Shown: positions 1-12,921, counted from the first letter of the stretch. The stretch: 64,000 bases of DNA from Spisula solida (GCA_947247005.1 OX365959.1:34492148-34556147); one strand, 5' to 3'. Made by a program: numbers and translations. Notes: generated from the sequence alone by a model not told the origin.

Positions 1-1190
1 GGATTTTATTATGCAAGGATTATAGTGGCATTAAGAACAAAAACTGGTTGTACATAATTTTGTTGGTTGTGCATGTTAAACCATACACAGGGGTTGATCT
101 AAAATTAGACAAACTGAGTTAACCTGTTTGTATTCAAAATATCTAGACGAATATGTAAACTTCTGGTAGTAGAAAGCGACTAATGAATACATCTGGTAAT
201 AATGCAGAAGGTTTGTATGTTTCATGGCGGCCTTGCAGAAAATTTGTTTACAAAAATTTATGCTTTTTCTATCTTCGTCAGGTTAGTAGAATGTCCATAC
301 ACTGCTACTGTTTCTCTATTGTTAAAATTCTAATTTTAGATCATTGTCTGTGAGAGTATATAATGTATTCATAACAATCATAACAGTTTATCGTATCTGA
401 TACTAGCTAGATAATCGTGTATGAAGATCTGTATAATGTCATGTACAGGGAATATAAATTCATCATAATATTGACTCTATTGGCCAGTACTGTGTGTATT
501 GTGGCATGACAAATGACTGGTTTTAGACAAGCTTCCATTGAACAAATAATTATTTCTTGAGAATTATCTGCATACTGATTTTGTTCAGAAACTTGAACTA
601 AATAATCATAACATGAACATATCTGATACATGTACTCTGGAGTGTTTTATTTTTTGTTAACTTAAACCATCATGCAATACAAAATGGTTGATACTGCGTA
701 AATATTGTATTGTATGTTTCTGAATGACCAGGTTGTCATGTCACAACTCATCACATTGTGTATTGTTCATATTTTTTAAATATTCAATTTGCCTTATATT
801 TCTGTATTGAAAAACTGAAAAACGTAACCTGTGTTCTTATCCATACAATTAACAAGATCAAGGGTAGAGAGATCAGTCTATTTTCTTTTAACTAAGGATA
901 TGTTTTAAATGCTTCCTAGATGATCTATATTTTGATGTAAAGATATATTTTTGTTCTATGATGGAATAATGGACATAGAATCTCGGCTAATGTCTCGGTG
1001 ATAGTTTAAAATTGCTTTATGGGATAGAAAACTTCAATCCTTTAATGTTCAAACATTAGTTGATACATGTATCTAACATATCACTTTAGTGAAAGTTTGT
1101 TCTTCAGTTTTTTTCTGGAAAAGAATATCCATACTTTTTTAGTACTCTAAATTTCGTACTACTGTGGTTATAGTTTGAATTAGTGGTTGA
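1..1190. other. AT-rich stretch, no gene recognised
   Basis: No convincing coding sequence, RNA gene or transposon end is visible on either strand. The short open frames have no recognisable domain. It could be the 3' UTR or flank of a gene lying to the left, but nothing shows this directly. Confidence 0.5.
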
Positions 1191-1191
1191 C

Positions 1192-1255
1192 GTCTATCTG
1201 AATTATCGTCTATCTGAATTATCGTCTATCTGAATTATCGTCTATCTGAATTATC
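1192..1255. repeat. 16-bp tandem repeat, about 4 copies
   Basis: The unit GTCTATCTGAATTATC is repeated four times head to tail with almost no variation, which suggests a recent local expansion. No gene context. Confidence 0.9.
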
Positions 1256-3276
1256 GACAGATTGTTGAATTTACACTAAAGCTATGCAAAGTCTTTTTGA
1301 ACAAAATGGACACAAATTTGAGATATTTCTATAGACTGTGTTTTTGATAAGATATGTTTTTGACTTATCTCAAACAATATAACTGTGCCAAAATAAACGT
1401 TTTGTGTTGTGTCGAAATATTGTGTGTATGAATGTGTTGTATGTAATAATTTATACATATTTGTGATTATCGTATAGTTTTTTGATATTTTTACTACTAG
1501 ATATTATCAAGTCTTATTAATAACTTCATAATGCAATAGACGCTATCTATATGATTCAATACATTATTTCTCTATTTATGATATATTTTTTAATTGTTAC
1601 CAGTATTTTTACTACTTAAGAATCGTGTCATATTTAGATGACAAAACTAATTTTATCCTTTCAATACTGATCTTTTACAAATATGCGAATTAACATGTGA
1701 TAATCTATTTTTGCATATATTGCTATAAGAATCTCTAACATACAGTTTCGATAATATTTCTGGTATGTCAATTATATTTATATTAACAGAATAATGATTG
1801 TAAATGTAATTATTTTAATGTTAAGTTATCATATTTGTGCATTACCGAAGTCATAATATACGAAATGCTGCAGTTGACATATTTCGATCAATAGATGAAA
1901 TTTTATTGCATTTCGTCATGTTAGAAATACATGTATTGCAAGCAGTTGTTTATTAACTGTGGCCATTGGTTTGCACAAGATCGCCATTTTGACAAGCAAA
2001 ATTTATTTTGTCTTCTACTTACTGGTGTTATTTTATGCAAAACTTGTTTGATCTTATCTGCATAGTTGCCTTATATTCTCATTTCATGTATTGTTCACTA
2101 TTTTGTACATATTCATATGCATGAAAGTTGAATGCCTGTCATATTACGACCTATTTTGTGTGTTCCGTTTCTACATTCATTCTTGTCCGATCTATTTTAT
2201 GCTTTGCTGAGTATCAAACTATCATACTGTACACCCTCTGTGCCTCTGTCGTTAATATTTGTATTGTTGAATAAAAGTTTCGCATTACCTTCATGCAAAT
2301 TAAGAGGCAGCCAATTAATCTTACTATCATATCAAAGATATACAGTAGTGAACCAAGTACTTTCTTGCTTACGAACGAGAACTTCTTGTTTTGAAATCCA
2401 TTTATTTGTGAACTTGCCATAATCATGTTGCCATCTTAGAAATATTAATGTCAGATTATGCATAATCATGATCAAACTCGCATAATTCGCAAAATTGTTG
2501 CATAATGAGATACATTGAACAATTTAGACAAAATGATGCATAATACCTTCTCAGCCTAGTATTAATTGCATTTTACATAGGTACACTGTAATACATAAGG
2601 CATGGAATATAAAAGTGAAAACATTTGATGTTTGTATGATTGGTTGAACTTTTTGTGACCTTAATTAAAATTTCTATGGTGCTAAATGTCCTTTTTGTTC
2701 CTCATTTCAACTGTAAGTATATAATTAGTATTGTTTACAGTATGGTTTAATATTATCTTTTTGGTTCACAATTTAAGTAGAAACTCACCTTTATGTATCG
2801 TTTTACCATTATGTTCTACTCTGTGAATGTTAGGCTCTTCAAATACTGAGCATGTCAAACATTGTGTGAAAATATAAACATACTTACAGGATACGTCGAT
2901 TAACTGGTCTGTCGGACATCCGCATTATTTATGTGCACATATAAAGTTAACATTCTATTGCTTGATATTATAGTGTCACACAAGGGTACTTTGATTGATA
3001 GAAAGTTATTTAACTTGTTTCTGATATTTTCATGTAGTATTTTGTCTTACAACTTCAATTACCCAAATTTTAGTCATAGTGATCTACCTCCATTGTGGAT
3101 AAGTTAATCTTGATTTGAGCAACACTGTACTTCTGTTTATATGTTACATAATTTTAATACCTTTCTGTAGAACCAACATCCATTGTCTTATATGCTTTGC
3201 TTTTGAATTTATTTTTCCCTTTTAAGTACTTGAAATTTTGTATTGAAATAAAACCATTGTTTATAAAACCGTGTTC
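1256..3276. other. AT-rich intergenic DNA
   Basis: No supported gene. An AATAAA poly(A)-like hexamer occurs near 2269, but no coding exon precedes it. Frames such as 2132-2422 (+) and 2214-2426 (-) overlap each other and resemble no family, so they are treated as chance. Confidence 0.45.
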
Positions 3277-3916
3277 TAGTTGTTACATTACTCTCTGTTT
3301 CATTATGTACAGCTTCATTGTATGGTGTTATATACAGCTAGATAATATATCACAGAAGTTGTTACATTACACTCTGTTACATTATGTACAGCTTCATTGT
3401 ATGGTGTTATATACAGCTAGATAATATATCACAGAAGTTGTTACATTACACTCTGTTACATTATGTACAGCTTCATTGTATGGTGTTATATACAGCTAGA
3501 TAATATATCACAGAAGTTGTTACATTACACCCTGTTACATTATGTACAGCTTCATTGTATGGTGTTATATACAGCTAGATAATATATCACAGAAGTTGTT
3601 ACATTACACTCTGTTACATTATGTACAGCTTCATTGTATGGTGTTATATACAGCTAGATAATATATCACAGAAGTTGTTTCATTACACTCTGTTACATTA
3701 TGTACAGCTTCATTGTATGGTGTTATATACAGCTAGATAATATATCACAGAAGTTGTTACATTACACCCTGTTACATTATGTACAGCTTCATTGTATGGT
3801 GTTATATACAGCTAGATAATATATCACAGAAGTTGTTACATTACACTCTGTTACATTATGTACAGCTTCATTGTATGGTGTTATATACAGCTAGATAATA
3901 TATCACAGAAGTTGTT
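3277..3916. repeat. 79-bp satellite-like tandem array, about 8 copies
   Basis: The landmark ACAGCTTCATTGTATGG recurs every 79 bp (first copies near 3309, 3388, 3467), eight times in all. Copies differ by single bases such as ACTCTG versus ACCCTG. Each unit contains TATATACAGCTAGATAATAT. The first copy is the most diverged and the last ends sharply at about 3916. Confidence 0.95.
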
Positions 3917-4239
3917 GTGATCATCACGACACCAACATTGAATAAAAGCCTCGTAGAATGAATACCAATCAACCAAAGTGTCCCCTAGGTTTATTGGCTG
4001 GTATACGAAGACAGATTAAAGCTCTCGTTGAAACATCAATGCATGATATGTTGCTTGTGATTCTAGGATCTGAATACTAAGATTGGACATTTAAATGATG
4101 GAAGAGAAAGAAAACGTACAAGAACGACAATGTTGAGAGAACATAGCAGACCATTGAATGGTTGTGGATTGAGTAATCTTGTTATCGCGGGGACTATCGT
4201 TCTTCTGAAAGGTATACACAAGAAAAAATAAGCGAGAAT
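3917..4239. other. Spacer between two arrays
   Basis: Unique-looking sequence between the 79-bp and 32-bp arrays. No coding signal, RNA gene or inverted terminal repeat was found. Confidence 0.4.
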
Positions 4240-4408
4240 ACATGTGATATGACAACAATTAAATCAAGCATACATGTGATATGACAACAATTAAATCAAG
4301 CATACAAGTGATATGACAACAATTAAATCAAGCATACATGTGATATGACAACAATTAAATCAAGCATACATGTGATATGACAACAATTAAATCTAGCATA
4401 CATGTGAT
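4240..4408. repeat. 32-bp minisatellite, left block
   Basis: About five copies of a 32-bp unit containing GATATGACAACAATTAAATC. The block stops at the partial unit ACATGTGAT (4400-4408), and the same array resumes at 5320. This shows that the DNA in between was inserted into a pre-existing array. Confidence 0.95.
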
Positions 4409-5319
4409 CATCCTCATACATCAGTGGTTAGTCAAGTCCCCAGACTACCCCCTGATTCAATACCCGTCATTCCGAGCGCAAACCTAAAAATAGCTCATTT
4501 CGTAGATATCTGGTGATTCCGTCTATCGTCCAATCAGAACGCTTGTTACTCTACGCGGGGAATTTTATAAACAAACTCGTGAGAAAATGTAAACATGGAT
4601 TGAGTTATGGGATTTAAATATTAACAAACTTAATTGGATAAAGTACATCCTAAATTCAATATAGTTTATAAAGCAGCCGTTAATATAATAACAGAGAGTA
4701 CTGTACGAGCGGTTAGATATATCGTGATATGAAATCAGAGTCCAATGTTTTCGACGACGAGTGTCCATGGGCGTGAAGTCGTGAGTCGAAATGGATCTAC
4801 ATAGCTGTGTCAGACATGCAAAGGACGATTACAATAAGTCGCAGACATTAGATCTAATTGAATAATTAAAGTAAAACTGAGACTGTGCCCGTGAACTTCT
4901 AAAACAGATTTAAAAACAATTTGTAAACAACGATGAACGGACAGGTGCCCCCGGAACTCATTCGCCCTCGTCGTTAGTGAAAATGTTCCGTGCCCAGCTG
5001 ATTCAGATGTTAAGGTAATAAATAATCAGTTTCTAGTTCAATAGTTGTTTTATTATTCTGAATAATATCTAATAATCGATACAAAAACATTTCAAATATT
5101 TTTTTCTTCGATTGATTTCCCGAACGATAAATTTGAATATTTTGTTTGTTAAAGCTCGATTTTGATTGGACGATGACAGGGAAACACCCGTCGTAATCGC
5201 TATAAATAGAAATGAACGAAATGGATCTGATTGGTTGATTTTTCGTTCATCACGCTAGGATTTGGCCCTATTGAACCAGAGTATGTTTCGGACGAAGAAT
5301 ACTCTGGTGAACGAGAATG
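4409..5319. mobile_element. Non-autonomous DNA transposon with 9-bp target duplication, MULE-like
   Basis: This 911-bp insertion interrupts the 32-bp minisatellite. It is flanked by ACATGTGAT at 4400-4408 and again at 5320-5328, a 9-bp target-site duplication. The ends form imperfect inverted repeats: the left starts CATCCTCATACATCAG and the right, reverse-complemented, starts CATTCTCGTTCACCAG, with 14 of the first 18 bases equal. Further in, ATCGTCCAATCA occurs at both ends in inverted order, so the inverted region may reach 150 bp or more with divergence. No transposase frame exists. A 9-bp duplication with long inverted ends is typical of Mutator-like elements, but no conserved protein supports that. 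Because the array itself contains ACATGTGAT, the duplication length could be over-read. Confidence 0.75.
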
Positions 5320-5969
5320 ACATGTGATATGACAACAATTAAATCAAGCATACATGTGATATGACAACAATTAAATCAAGCATACATGTGATATGACAAC
5401 AATTAAATCAAGCATACAAGTGATATGACAAGTGATATGACAACAATTAAATCAAGCATACATGTGATATGACAACAATTAAATCAAGCATACAAGTGAT
5501 ATGACAACAATTAAATCAAGCATACATGTGATATGACAACAATTAAATCAAGCATACATGTGATATGACAACAATTAAATCAAGCATACATGTGATATGA
5601 CAACAATTAAATCAAGCATACATGTGATATGACAACAATTAAATCAAGCATACATGTGATATGACAACAATTAAATCAAGCATACATGTGATATGACAAC
5701 AATTAAATCAAGCATACATGTGATATGACAACAATTAAATCAAGCATACATGTGATATGACAACAATTAAATCAAGCATACATGTGATATGACAACAATT
5801 AAATCAAGCATACATGTGATATGACAACAATTAAATCAAGCATACATGTGATATGACAACAATTAAATCTAGCATACATGTGATATGACAACAATTAAAT
5901 CTAGCATACATGTGATATGACAACAATTAAATCAAGCATACATGTGATATGACAACAATTAAATCAAGC
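5320..5969. repeat. 32-bp minisatellite, right block, about 20 copies
   Basis: Same unit as the block at 4240. Two variant positions (CATGTG/CAAGTG and ATCAAG/ATCTAG) are shared between the blocks, and one unit near 5425 is truncated. The array abuts decayed LINE sequence on its right. Confidence 0.95.
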
Positions 5970-8570
5970 GAGACATAAACAGCAGCCAACAGATGGGAGA
6001 AGAATATAAGGTCCCAAGTGAAAAAGCAAAGTGTTTACTCTGGTATAATACCAGTCAAAGATAAAAGAGGAGATAAGAACCCCATAGAATATGAGCAGCT
6101 AAAGGGTGGATAGAAATGAAGGATTCAATAGACCAGAATCAGTAAAAACAGCAACCATTTATTAACCTCTTGGAGAACCATTCTACGTAGATTAAGAGAA
6201 TCCTATCAGAGAAGAAACGTTAAAGGCAGTAAACTCAAAAAATAATAAAGCACCAGGAACTGACTTCATTGTGAGTACTTATTGCACACATAACTGGTCT
6301 CTGAACAACTGCATACTTAGATATGGATTTCAGAAAGGTAATAAACTACTTCCCTATTTCCGTGTGTTCTTTTTTGCCTTTCGTATTCCCTGTCCAATTC
6401 TTATTGCTCTTATAAAGTCTTCACAGAGAAAGTATATGTAAAATAATCAAAAAGAGAACAAATCGTACCGTGAAGGTAGCACTCTGCAGAAACAGAACAT
6501 CACGAAAGGCACAACAACAAAAATAAATATCACAATCCATAGGGACAACCACAAACATGAGCAAGAATAATGAAACTTAACAGCAATAAAAACATGACAA
6601 CCTACCCCAACGACCAGTCACAAGGTACATGTATATGCATATCCAGGAAAAAACTTCAACATAATTGAGAGTTCTCATGCAATATGAATATACAAAAATG
6701 TACTATAATAAACTAAGCAGCTGATTGTAATATCACCAGTGGGGAACGACAAGGATTGTCATGTCTTCATTGTTGCTTTCGATTAGGTGGAGAGAAATAT
6801 TATTTGAAACATGCAATCTCATTAAAATCATATCCCTAACATTTGCTCCATTCCTTTACGCTGTAAGAGATCTGACTACTCTGCATTAGACGTCATGTCC
6901 AAATGACCTCTCTGGCGCACAATGACGTCACGTAGCCTCAACAGACTTTCACGGCAAAGTTCACATCGACATGACCCCATACAGAGTGACGTCAGATCCT
7001 ATATCAGCGTACAGTAGTGAAGTGTAATAAGGGTCTGGTTTTAATGAGATTGGGAAACATGAATAGGGGTATCATGTGGTTACTATAATCAATACTAGAA
7101 GATCTCGAGTTTGCAGAAGACAATTTTCGACTTACAAGCAGAAGAATACAGACACTAGTGGGATAAGTTGTAACTATGTAGCAACGTGTGGCTCAGCCCC
7201 TTTAATATTTGGAGCAATAAAATATTTTACTAGACGATCGTGCAATATAAACCCCCTCGCCAAGTAGGATTAAAAAAGTCAGTAAGGAAAAGTCGAAGAT
7301 TATGCAACTAACCAACTCTCCATCAACAAGCCACTAGAATAAGTAACTACTTTACATAGATATCACTTAAAACAACGCAAGTGAAAAAGATAAAACTATT
7401 ATACTCCATAAGGCAAGAACATCCGTTCACGCTAAACAAGAAATGAAGATCTGGCAACATAAAACATGACAAAGACGAAAATCAAATATATCAGAGCAAC
7501 ACCCTCTACCTCTTGATGTTTAAGATGGAATGCTGGAAGGTAACACTTTTAAATACCGGTACAACTAAAAACCTGCCTGAAGTTCACACTGTATGCTCAA
7601 ACAAATCTGCAACATCTTCTTGACCGCAAACATTTCAAAACGACCTATATACAAGGACCAGACTAACAAACTTCACAAAACAAAACAATGAAGAAGCACG
7701 TAACTAGGACATGTCAATAACATCACAAGGAGATATCACTTTGTTTTGGCTGTAAAGAACAGAATGACATAGTTACAGTTGTAAAAAGGGGATGGAAGAA
7801 AGTTTTAGTGGTTAAAATGTCATAAAAAGATTAGGAACAGTAGTAAATTGTAAATATCTGCAGCAGACTCCAGGAAAATAAGATCTTTTTCGGATCAAAC
7901 ATTTACCCTAAGCCAGATTATTGAACAAAGCAATGAATGGAATGCATCAATCTACATAAACTTCATTGTTTTCCCGAAAGCCTTTGACAGCCCTATGGAA
8001 AATCCTAATTCACTAGTATGGAGTGCAAGAGAAATTTATATCTAGCTTAATATCCAATAGGTTTAGAGCCAAACTATGGACCAAACTTGACAGTCGAGCT
8101 CCAGATACCAACATGAGTCAATCCAGGCTGTCTTTTCTCTTTCTCTCCTCTTCTTTTCACTCTATGCTTGGGTTATGTCATGAAGAATACCAACAGAAAC
8201 TCAAGGACATGAATAACATGGACACTGCTTGAGCTAATGACATATTTTGATTTGCTGACGATATCGCCTTGCTGTCAGACCGCCATCAATGCATTAACGA
8301 TAGGACAACAAAATTAGACAACTATGCCAATAATAAAGGATTGAACACTAACTGCAAGAAAATCAAACTAATGAAAATAAACACAAACTATGCAAAGAAA
8401 GTCAAGATCAAGGGAAAGGAAATACAAGAAGTTCAACCATTTGTTTATTTGAGAAGTAAATCAAGCTCAGGTGGTAATGCTGAGGAAGGTATAGGTCCGT
8501 ACCGATAAAGCTAGAGGAACATTCGAAGAACATCTAAAGATGACCACCTAGACCAAGCTCAGAATTTTGT
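5970..8570 (+). mobile_element. Decayed non-LTR retrotransposon (LINE) reverse transcriptase remnants
   Basis: Several reverse-transcriptase signatures occur in order on the plus strand, separated by stops and frameshifts. Near 6240 there is KNNKAPGTDFI, matching the K-x-x-KAPG-x-D region before the RT core. Near 7920-7990 there is IIEQSNEWNASIYINF followed by FPKAFDS, matching the RT motif normally read as D-x-x-KAFDS. At 8250-8508 there is FADDIALLS, the catalytic F/Y-A-D-D box, followed by a thumb-like region ending in a YL-x-S-like motif. The catalytic aspartate of the first motif is replaced by proline-containing sequence, and there are many stops. The middle (about 6280-7900) has little recognisable RT sequence and may contain another insertion. 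The family is uncertain; it reads like RTE- or CR1-type metazoan LINEs. Not functional. Confidence 0.7.
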
Positions 8571-8689
8571 TATTACCATGTGGCCATGCCCATCCCATGG
8601 TTCTGAGAAAGTAATTCCAATGTGAGCACGTGGGTTTACTTGTACGTGTTGAAGGATGTTTGTGACATTAGAATGAAAGTGCGTTTATT

Positions 8690-9230
8690 TACTTATAAAA
8701 CTAAGCAGGCAACATTTTTGGCGTTGAATTTCATGCCCCAAGTATCTACCCGTTGTTAAGCCTGTCAAGTTATTGCTGAAGAAGTTGGTGATCTTTTTGG
8801 GTCCAAGTTGGTCGGTATAAAATACAGCCATTCGCGAATTACTTAACAGACGTTTTAACTTGTCCTGGTGCTTTGTAGTTATGTAGAAGGTATAGCAAGT
8901 GTTCTAACAGTTTAAAGTGTCTTGTGAATTCCCGATCATACATTTTCTGGGGAGGATTGTTCCCCTTCGACTACTACTCTCATGTGGCGATATATTGAGA
9001 AGTTGTTGTTGCTGATCCAAGGATGGATGTTGACTCTAATGCCATATCATTGCAGTTTGTGAAGGAGTCTCTTTTGGGACATGGTGTCGAACCCCTTTCT
9101 AAATTCCGAAATGTTGGTGTCAGGTTGCCGTAGCATGACAGGATATCATGGGCGGTGACAGCTAGTTGTGATTCGCTGGAATACCATCTTCTAAGGTCAT
9201 GGTTGACAGATCAGTCAGAGTATTGTGGTT
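8690..9230 (-). mobile_element. Decayed LINE reverse transcriptase fragment (Jockey/CR1-type), minus strand
   Basis: Translated on the minus strand from right to left, the region gives QLAVTAHDILSCYGN, then KRLLHKLQ and YGIRVN, then MRVVVEGEQSS, then FANGCILYR, and finally a MKFNAKK-like segment. These match, in order, the palm and finger motifs of Jockey/CR1-type LINE reverse transcriptases (LLHKL..YGIRG, VVVEG, FADDCLLYR, FN..KC). The catalytic FADD is changed to FANG, and several stops and frame changes break the reading. The GVPQG box is not found, so part is deleted. It lies tail to tail with the plus-strand LINE remnant. Confidence 0.7.
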
Positions 9231-9699
9231 TTCAAGATGTTGCATCGTGTGAAGACGGATGATACATTTGTATGTTAAAAGTACACTTAATTACACTCAT
9301 AACACAACACCTTATTTATCATAATTTCTCGACTATTAATCAATGGATATAGTTGAAATATGGATTGTGAATGGAATAATAATCTTTGAAAGTCTCCTAG
9401 AATTATTTTGCTAATCTGTTCATTAAAAGATGAAATTAAAACCAAATAATAAGCACCACCATAAAACGAAAAGTCACAAAAATGACGCCATGTAAACATA
9501 TTGCTTCGGCTCATATAACACTTGCAACGCAAGTTTTACTGTAGAAACCCATTGTAACTTTTATCGCTATTATTCAGGGTGGTATTTACAAAGCATCAAA
9601 AGAGAAAATTCAGAATTTTCTTAAAATGTTAAAAAGTGCATCAGCTTAAAATAGTAAAGTCAATAGTATCAATTTTACATACTTTAGTAAAACAAACTA
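9231..9699. other. No recognised feature
   Basis: AT-rich DNA between the LINE fragment and the hammerhead-like motif. The 81-codon minus-strand frame at 9287-9532 has no recognisable domain. Confidence 0.4.
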
Positions 9700-9775
9700 T
9701 ATGATTGTATTTCCTGATGAAGGCATAGACTAATGCCGAAACGTTGAAAATACAAGTTTATTTAATTTCAACGCG
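9700..9775 (+). ncRNA. Hammerhead-ribozyme-like motif (probably degenerate)
   Basis: The order of the hammerhead core is present: CTGATGA at 9714-9720; a stem II hairpin with GGCAT pairing ATGCC and a 6-base loop; GAAAC at 9738-9742; then a hairpin where CGTTGAAA pairs TTTCAACG (9766-9773), which fits stem III. The base expected to be U just after stem III is C here, and no clear stem I is seen, so self-cleavage is doubtful. A related copy lies on the minus strand at 28945-29012. Such motifs are known in Penelope-like elements and retrozymes of marine invertebrates; assignment to either is inference. Confidence 0.5.
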
Positions 9776-10410
9776 TGTTGTTGTTAACTAGTATTTATCT
9801 TTACATAGTTTAGTAGCAATATGTAAATATCTATGTACAATAATCACAAAGAAAACATTTGTTTTTCTTCGGTGCTTGGGAAATATGTGCAGCCTATGTT
9901 TTACCTTAATTCAAAATACTAAATATTTGTCTTAAGATGCTTTGTGAATACCAGCACATGTGTTCGAATTTCAGTATTATTTAGAAATTGTGAGGACAAG
10001 CTGTGCATGCGACAAATGAGACGACCATCAACCCCGCATAACTTACAGAAATAGGTCCTTGCTTGGGGACGAGGAACTTTCCCCAGGTATTGACAGGGAA
10101 TTATGGGCTCTGGAAGAGGCAGAGGTTCAAACTATAAACATATAAACTCCATTGAAATACATCCAAGGTACTAAACAACCCGGACCAGAATTTTATCATG
10201 GCTATTCTTTGATTCTTTTACTGTGATATCATGTTTAGTAAAATTTACGCCCACGTTAATATTTTTATGGTGTCGTTTAACGACTTTTCAATTTAGTTTT
10301 TAGTTTTAGCTTTGATGAAAACTGATTCTAACTGTTTTATTAGGATCGCTGCATTGGATTTGCTGTCGATGTTATGCTGGCCTCGGTCTTTAAGAAAAAA
10401 GATAGTATTT
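9776..10410. other. No recognised feature
   Basis: No gene, array or transposon end recognised. Confidence 0.4.
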
Positions 10411-10540
10411 AGTCAGGCAGAGAAGTCAGCACTCAGCTTAACTAGCCGAGCACATAAACCATAAAAAACATATACGACACAATGCCCAACTGAACCAGTT
10501 AGGATCCGCCCAAGTCCAAGCTGTCGTGGTGTAACACCAA
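10411..10540. repeat. Dispersed repeat, CACTCAGC..CCGAGCAC family
   Basis: Shares AAG(K)CAGCACTCAGC, then TAACYAGCCGAGCAC, CATAAA, CACAATGCCCAACT and GTCCAAGCTGTCG with copies near 16190 and 48880. Its first part is also the likely source of the 21-bp minisatellite at 54090. The class is unknown; no end structure or target duplication is apparent. Confidence 0.6.
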
Positions 10541-12920
10541 CTACTTCTTTCCAAGGTTTGATTAAGCGCCTAAACGGTTTAGAGTTGTTTGAAAGCCTTT
10601 GTTGAAAACTTTGTTGGTATAGTCATAATTATGGAGCTAACGCATTCCGTCTTGCAGTATTTTTGTAGTTCCTGTAGAGTGACCAATTGGAGTTTTGGCT
10701 TTCTGGGGGCTGGGACATGGTCGTTCGACTTTTTACAGTTGAAACTTGGTATTTCAGCGATTAAGTTCATATTTCCCGTTTAGGAGTGTATTAGGCATCG
10801 TGTCGTGTAATAATTGTGGTGTAACGTTTTTATGTTGTCTGTGCTCCCTGTCCGATTTTCTATTATCGTTGTTCGTGTAGATCATGCTTTCAGTTTAACT
10901 ACGGTATCGAAGCCAGCTAGGAATGTTCTTGTCAATAGCTTATTTCAGATCTGTCTTTGACTTGGTCAGCATTTCTTCTACTGATGATGTCCCAGACTCT
11001 CCAAAATATACAATGCCCTGGGCAGTTTTCTAGCTTTATCTCTTCTTTCAAGGCATCCCAGTTGGCTTTGGGGGAGAAAATTAAATATTTGACCATGGCA
11101 ATATATTAAACTTTAAGTAGGCTACTAGTCTAGTGCTAAGCATTTTAAAGTTAACGACCAGTGTGTTTCTAAGTGAAAAACGCTTTATTTTGTGTGTTTT
11201 TTTAAAATTGAATTATCTATCTAAAAAATTCTAAATGCCATTAATTGTGTCCAAACATAAAAATAATGACAACCAATTGGCCAATGCCTCGTGCATTTTA
11301 TGTAACGTGTGTTGTCTGTTCCATGACCCGTTGGTGTTAATTTTGATGAAAAAATTCTCTTTTTGCAATAGCTTGATAGTCGCTTTTGGCAGAAAGCCAA
11401 TTAGAGTGAAACTTATGGTTAGCAGACTACATGTGTCAGTAGGCCCTACATTTCAGACTAGGAATAAAGGGACGACAACTCTGTCAAACTTAAAGAATTT
11501 CACAAATAAGTTATTATTACGCCGGTTGTCATCCGGGACATTGGTTGAAAGCCGACTTGCCGATTCCTGTTTTTTGTGCAATAATAAGAAAAGAACTGAA
11601 TAGTGTACAGTTATTTCTATTACAATATTCTTTTTATTTCTCACTTGTCTGCAAAATTATGTTAGAACGTGGTTATATGTGATAGTACGGCCGAGTGAAT
11701 CATAAAGAACTTGCATGAATTCGGACGAACAATATTCGGACAAAATTGTGATTGTTCATTAAAAATTTAAAATAATATCTCATGTTTTGTAAACTTTGCA
11801 GTTTAAAAGTAAATGATTGTGCTACATGATTTTTAATAATTGTATTATTTGTTTTGTGCATGATATGGATTATGATAGAAAAATAAATATGAAAAAAGAT
11901 ATGCATTTTTGCTGTTATTGTTTTATTGCTTATTTTTCACTGATAAACAATGGTTGTTTTCTCTTATAGGTTTGAGACTTGTTGAATATTGGCCCTTGAA
12001 TCTTGCCCAGACAACAGATAAAGTGTGAGGTATACATCTTTCAGTAAACACTTGCTCCAACTTGATTCTGATAACAATGTAAATGACTCAAAAGTTTTAG
12101 TGACACAGTTATTTAAAATGTATTTATCAGAATTAAGAAGGCCGGGTGTTTCTGGTAAGAGATTTTGTATAGATGAATATGGTCCGTAACAAACATTTTG
12201 TTGAATTGTTGAGATGATTCTTGAATTTCAAGCGGTTGCCATAACATTACTTTGGCTTATTTATGGTGACCCTAAGAATTTATCTCAAACTCAACAAATT
12301 GTCTGGAACATCCATTATAGAAATGTGTTTGTTTTTATGGAAATGTTTGTGGATGATTCACTCTAGAATTGTTGCAAGCTATCTGAAGTTATAAATGTAG
12401 AGGAGTAATACAGCCAGGGGTCCTTTAATTTGTGATTAAACTGGAAATCCGGGTTTTCAGGCTGAGCCGTAGAAAGACTTTCCTTCAGAAAACACATCTA
12501 CATCATATACCCAACTGTCGATTGCCGACTATTACAGGGTGGCGCTGTCAGAGAAAAACATAAATACATTTATAATAATAAGTTATTCAATAAAAAAATC
12601 CAGCTTCCAAGTACTGACTAGTTATGCTTGTTTGTAATTTCATTAGCCAAATTTTTACATAGAACAATGTTTGAAACCAAGTTTTGAATTTGATACACAT
12701 GTAGGAATGTGTGCTGAAGCCTGGTGGCACCCGAAACTGACTACCATCTTATTGTCAAGGTTTTTTAAATATAGTATTTTATACATCAGTACGACCCCTG
12801 GTATTACTACCGGTAATAGGAATGATCAACATGTTTCCAAACATCTATATTATACCTCTCAATAATGATATAAATTATAATAATAGTTTCATACTATCGT
12901 TATGCATGCCATCTTTGATT
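10541..12920. other. Intergenic DNA without a recognised gene
   Basis: The longest frame (11235-11603 +, 122 codons) has no signal peptide, domain or repeat, and its composition matches the surrounding sequence. Frames at 10579-10783 overlap on both strands. No RNA gene or transposon ends were recognised. Confidence 0.4.
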
Positions 12921-12921
12921 A

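Noticed and set aside
5320..5969. Regular 32-bp repeats could suggest a CRISPR array
   Set aside because: There are no unique spacers; units are directly adjacent, and the window is clearly metazoan. It is a minisatellite.
11235..11603. 122-codon plus-strand ORF
   Set aside because: No domain, signal peptide or splice context; partly overlapped by a minus-strand frame; composition like its surroundings.
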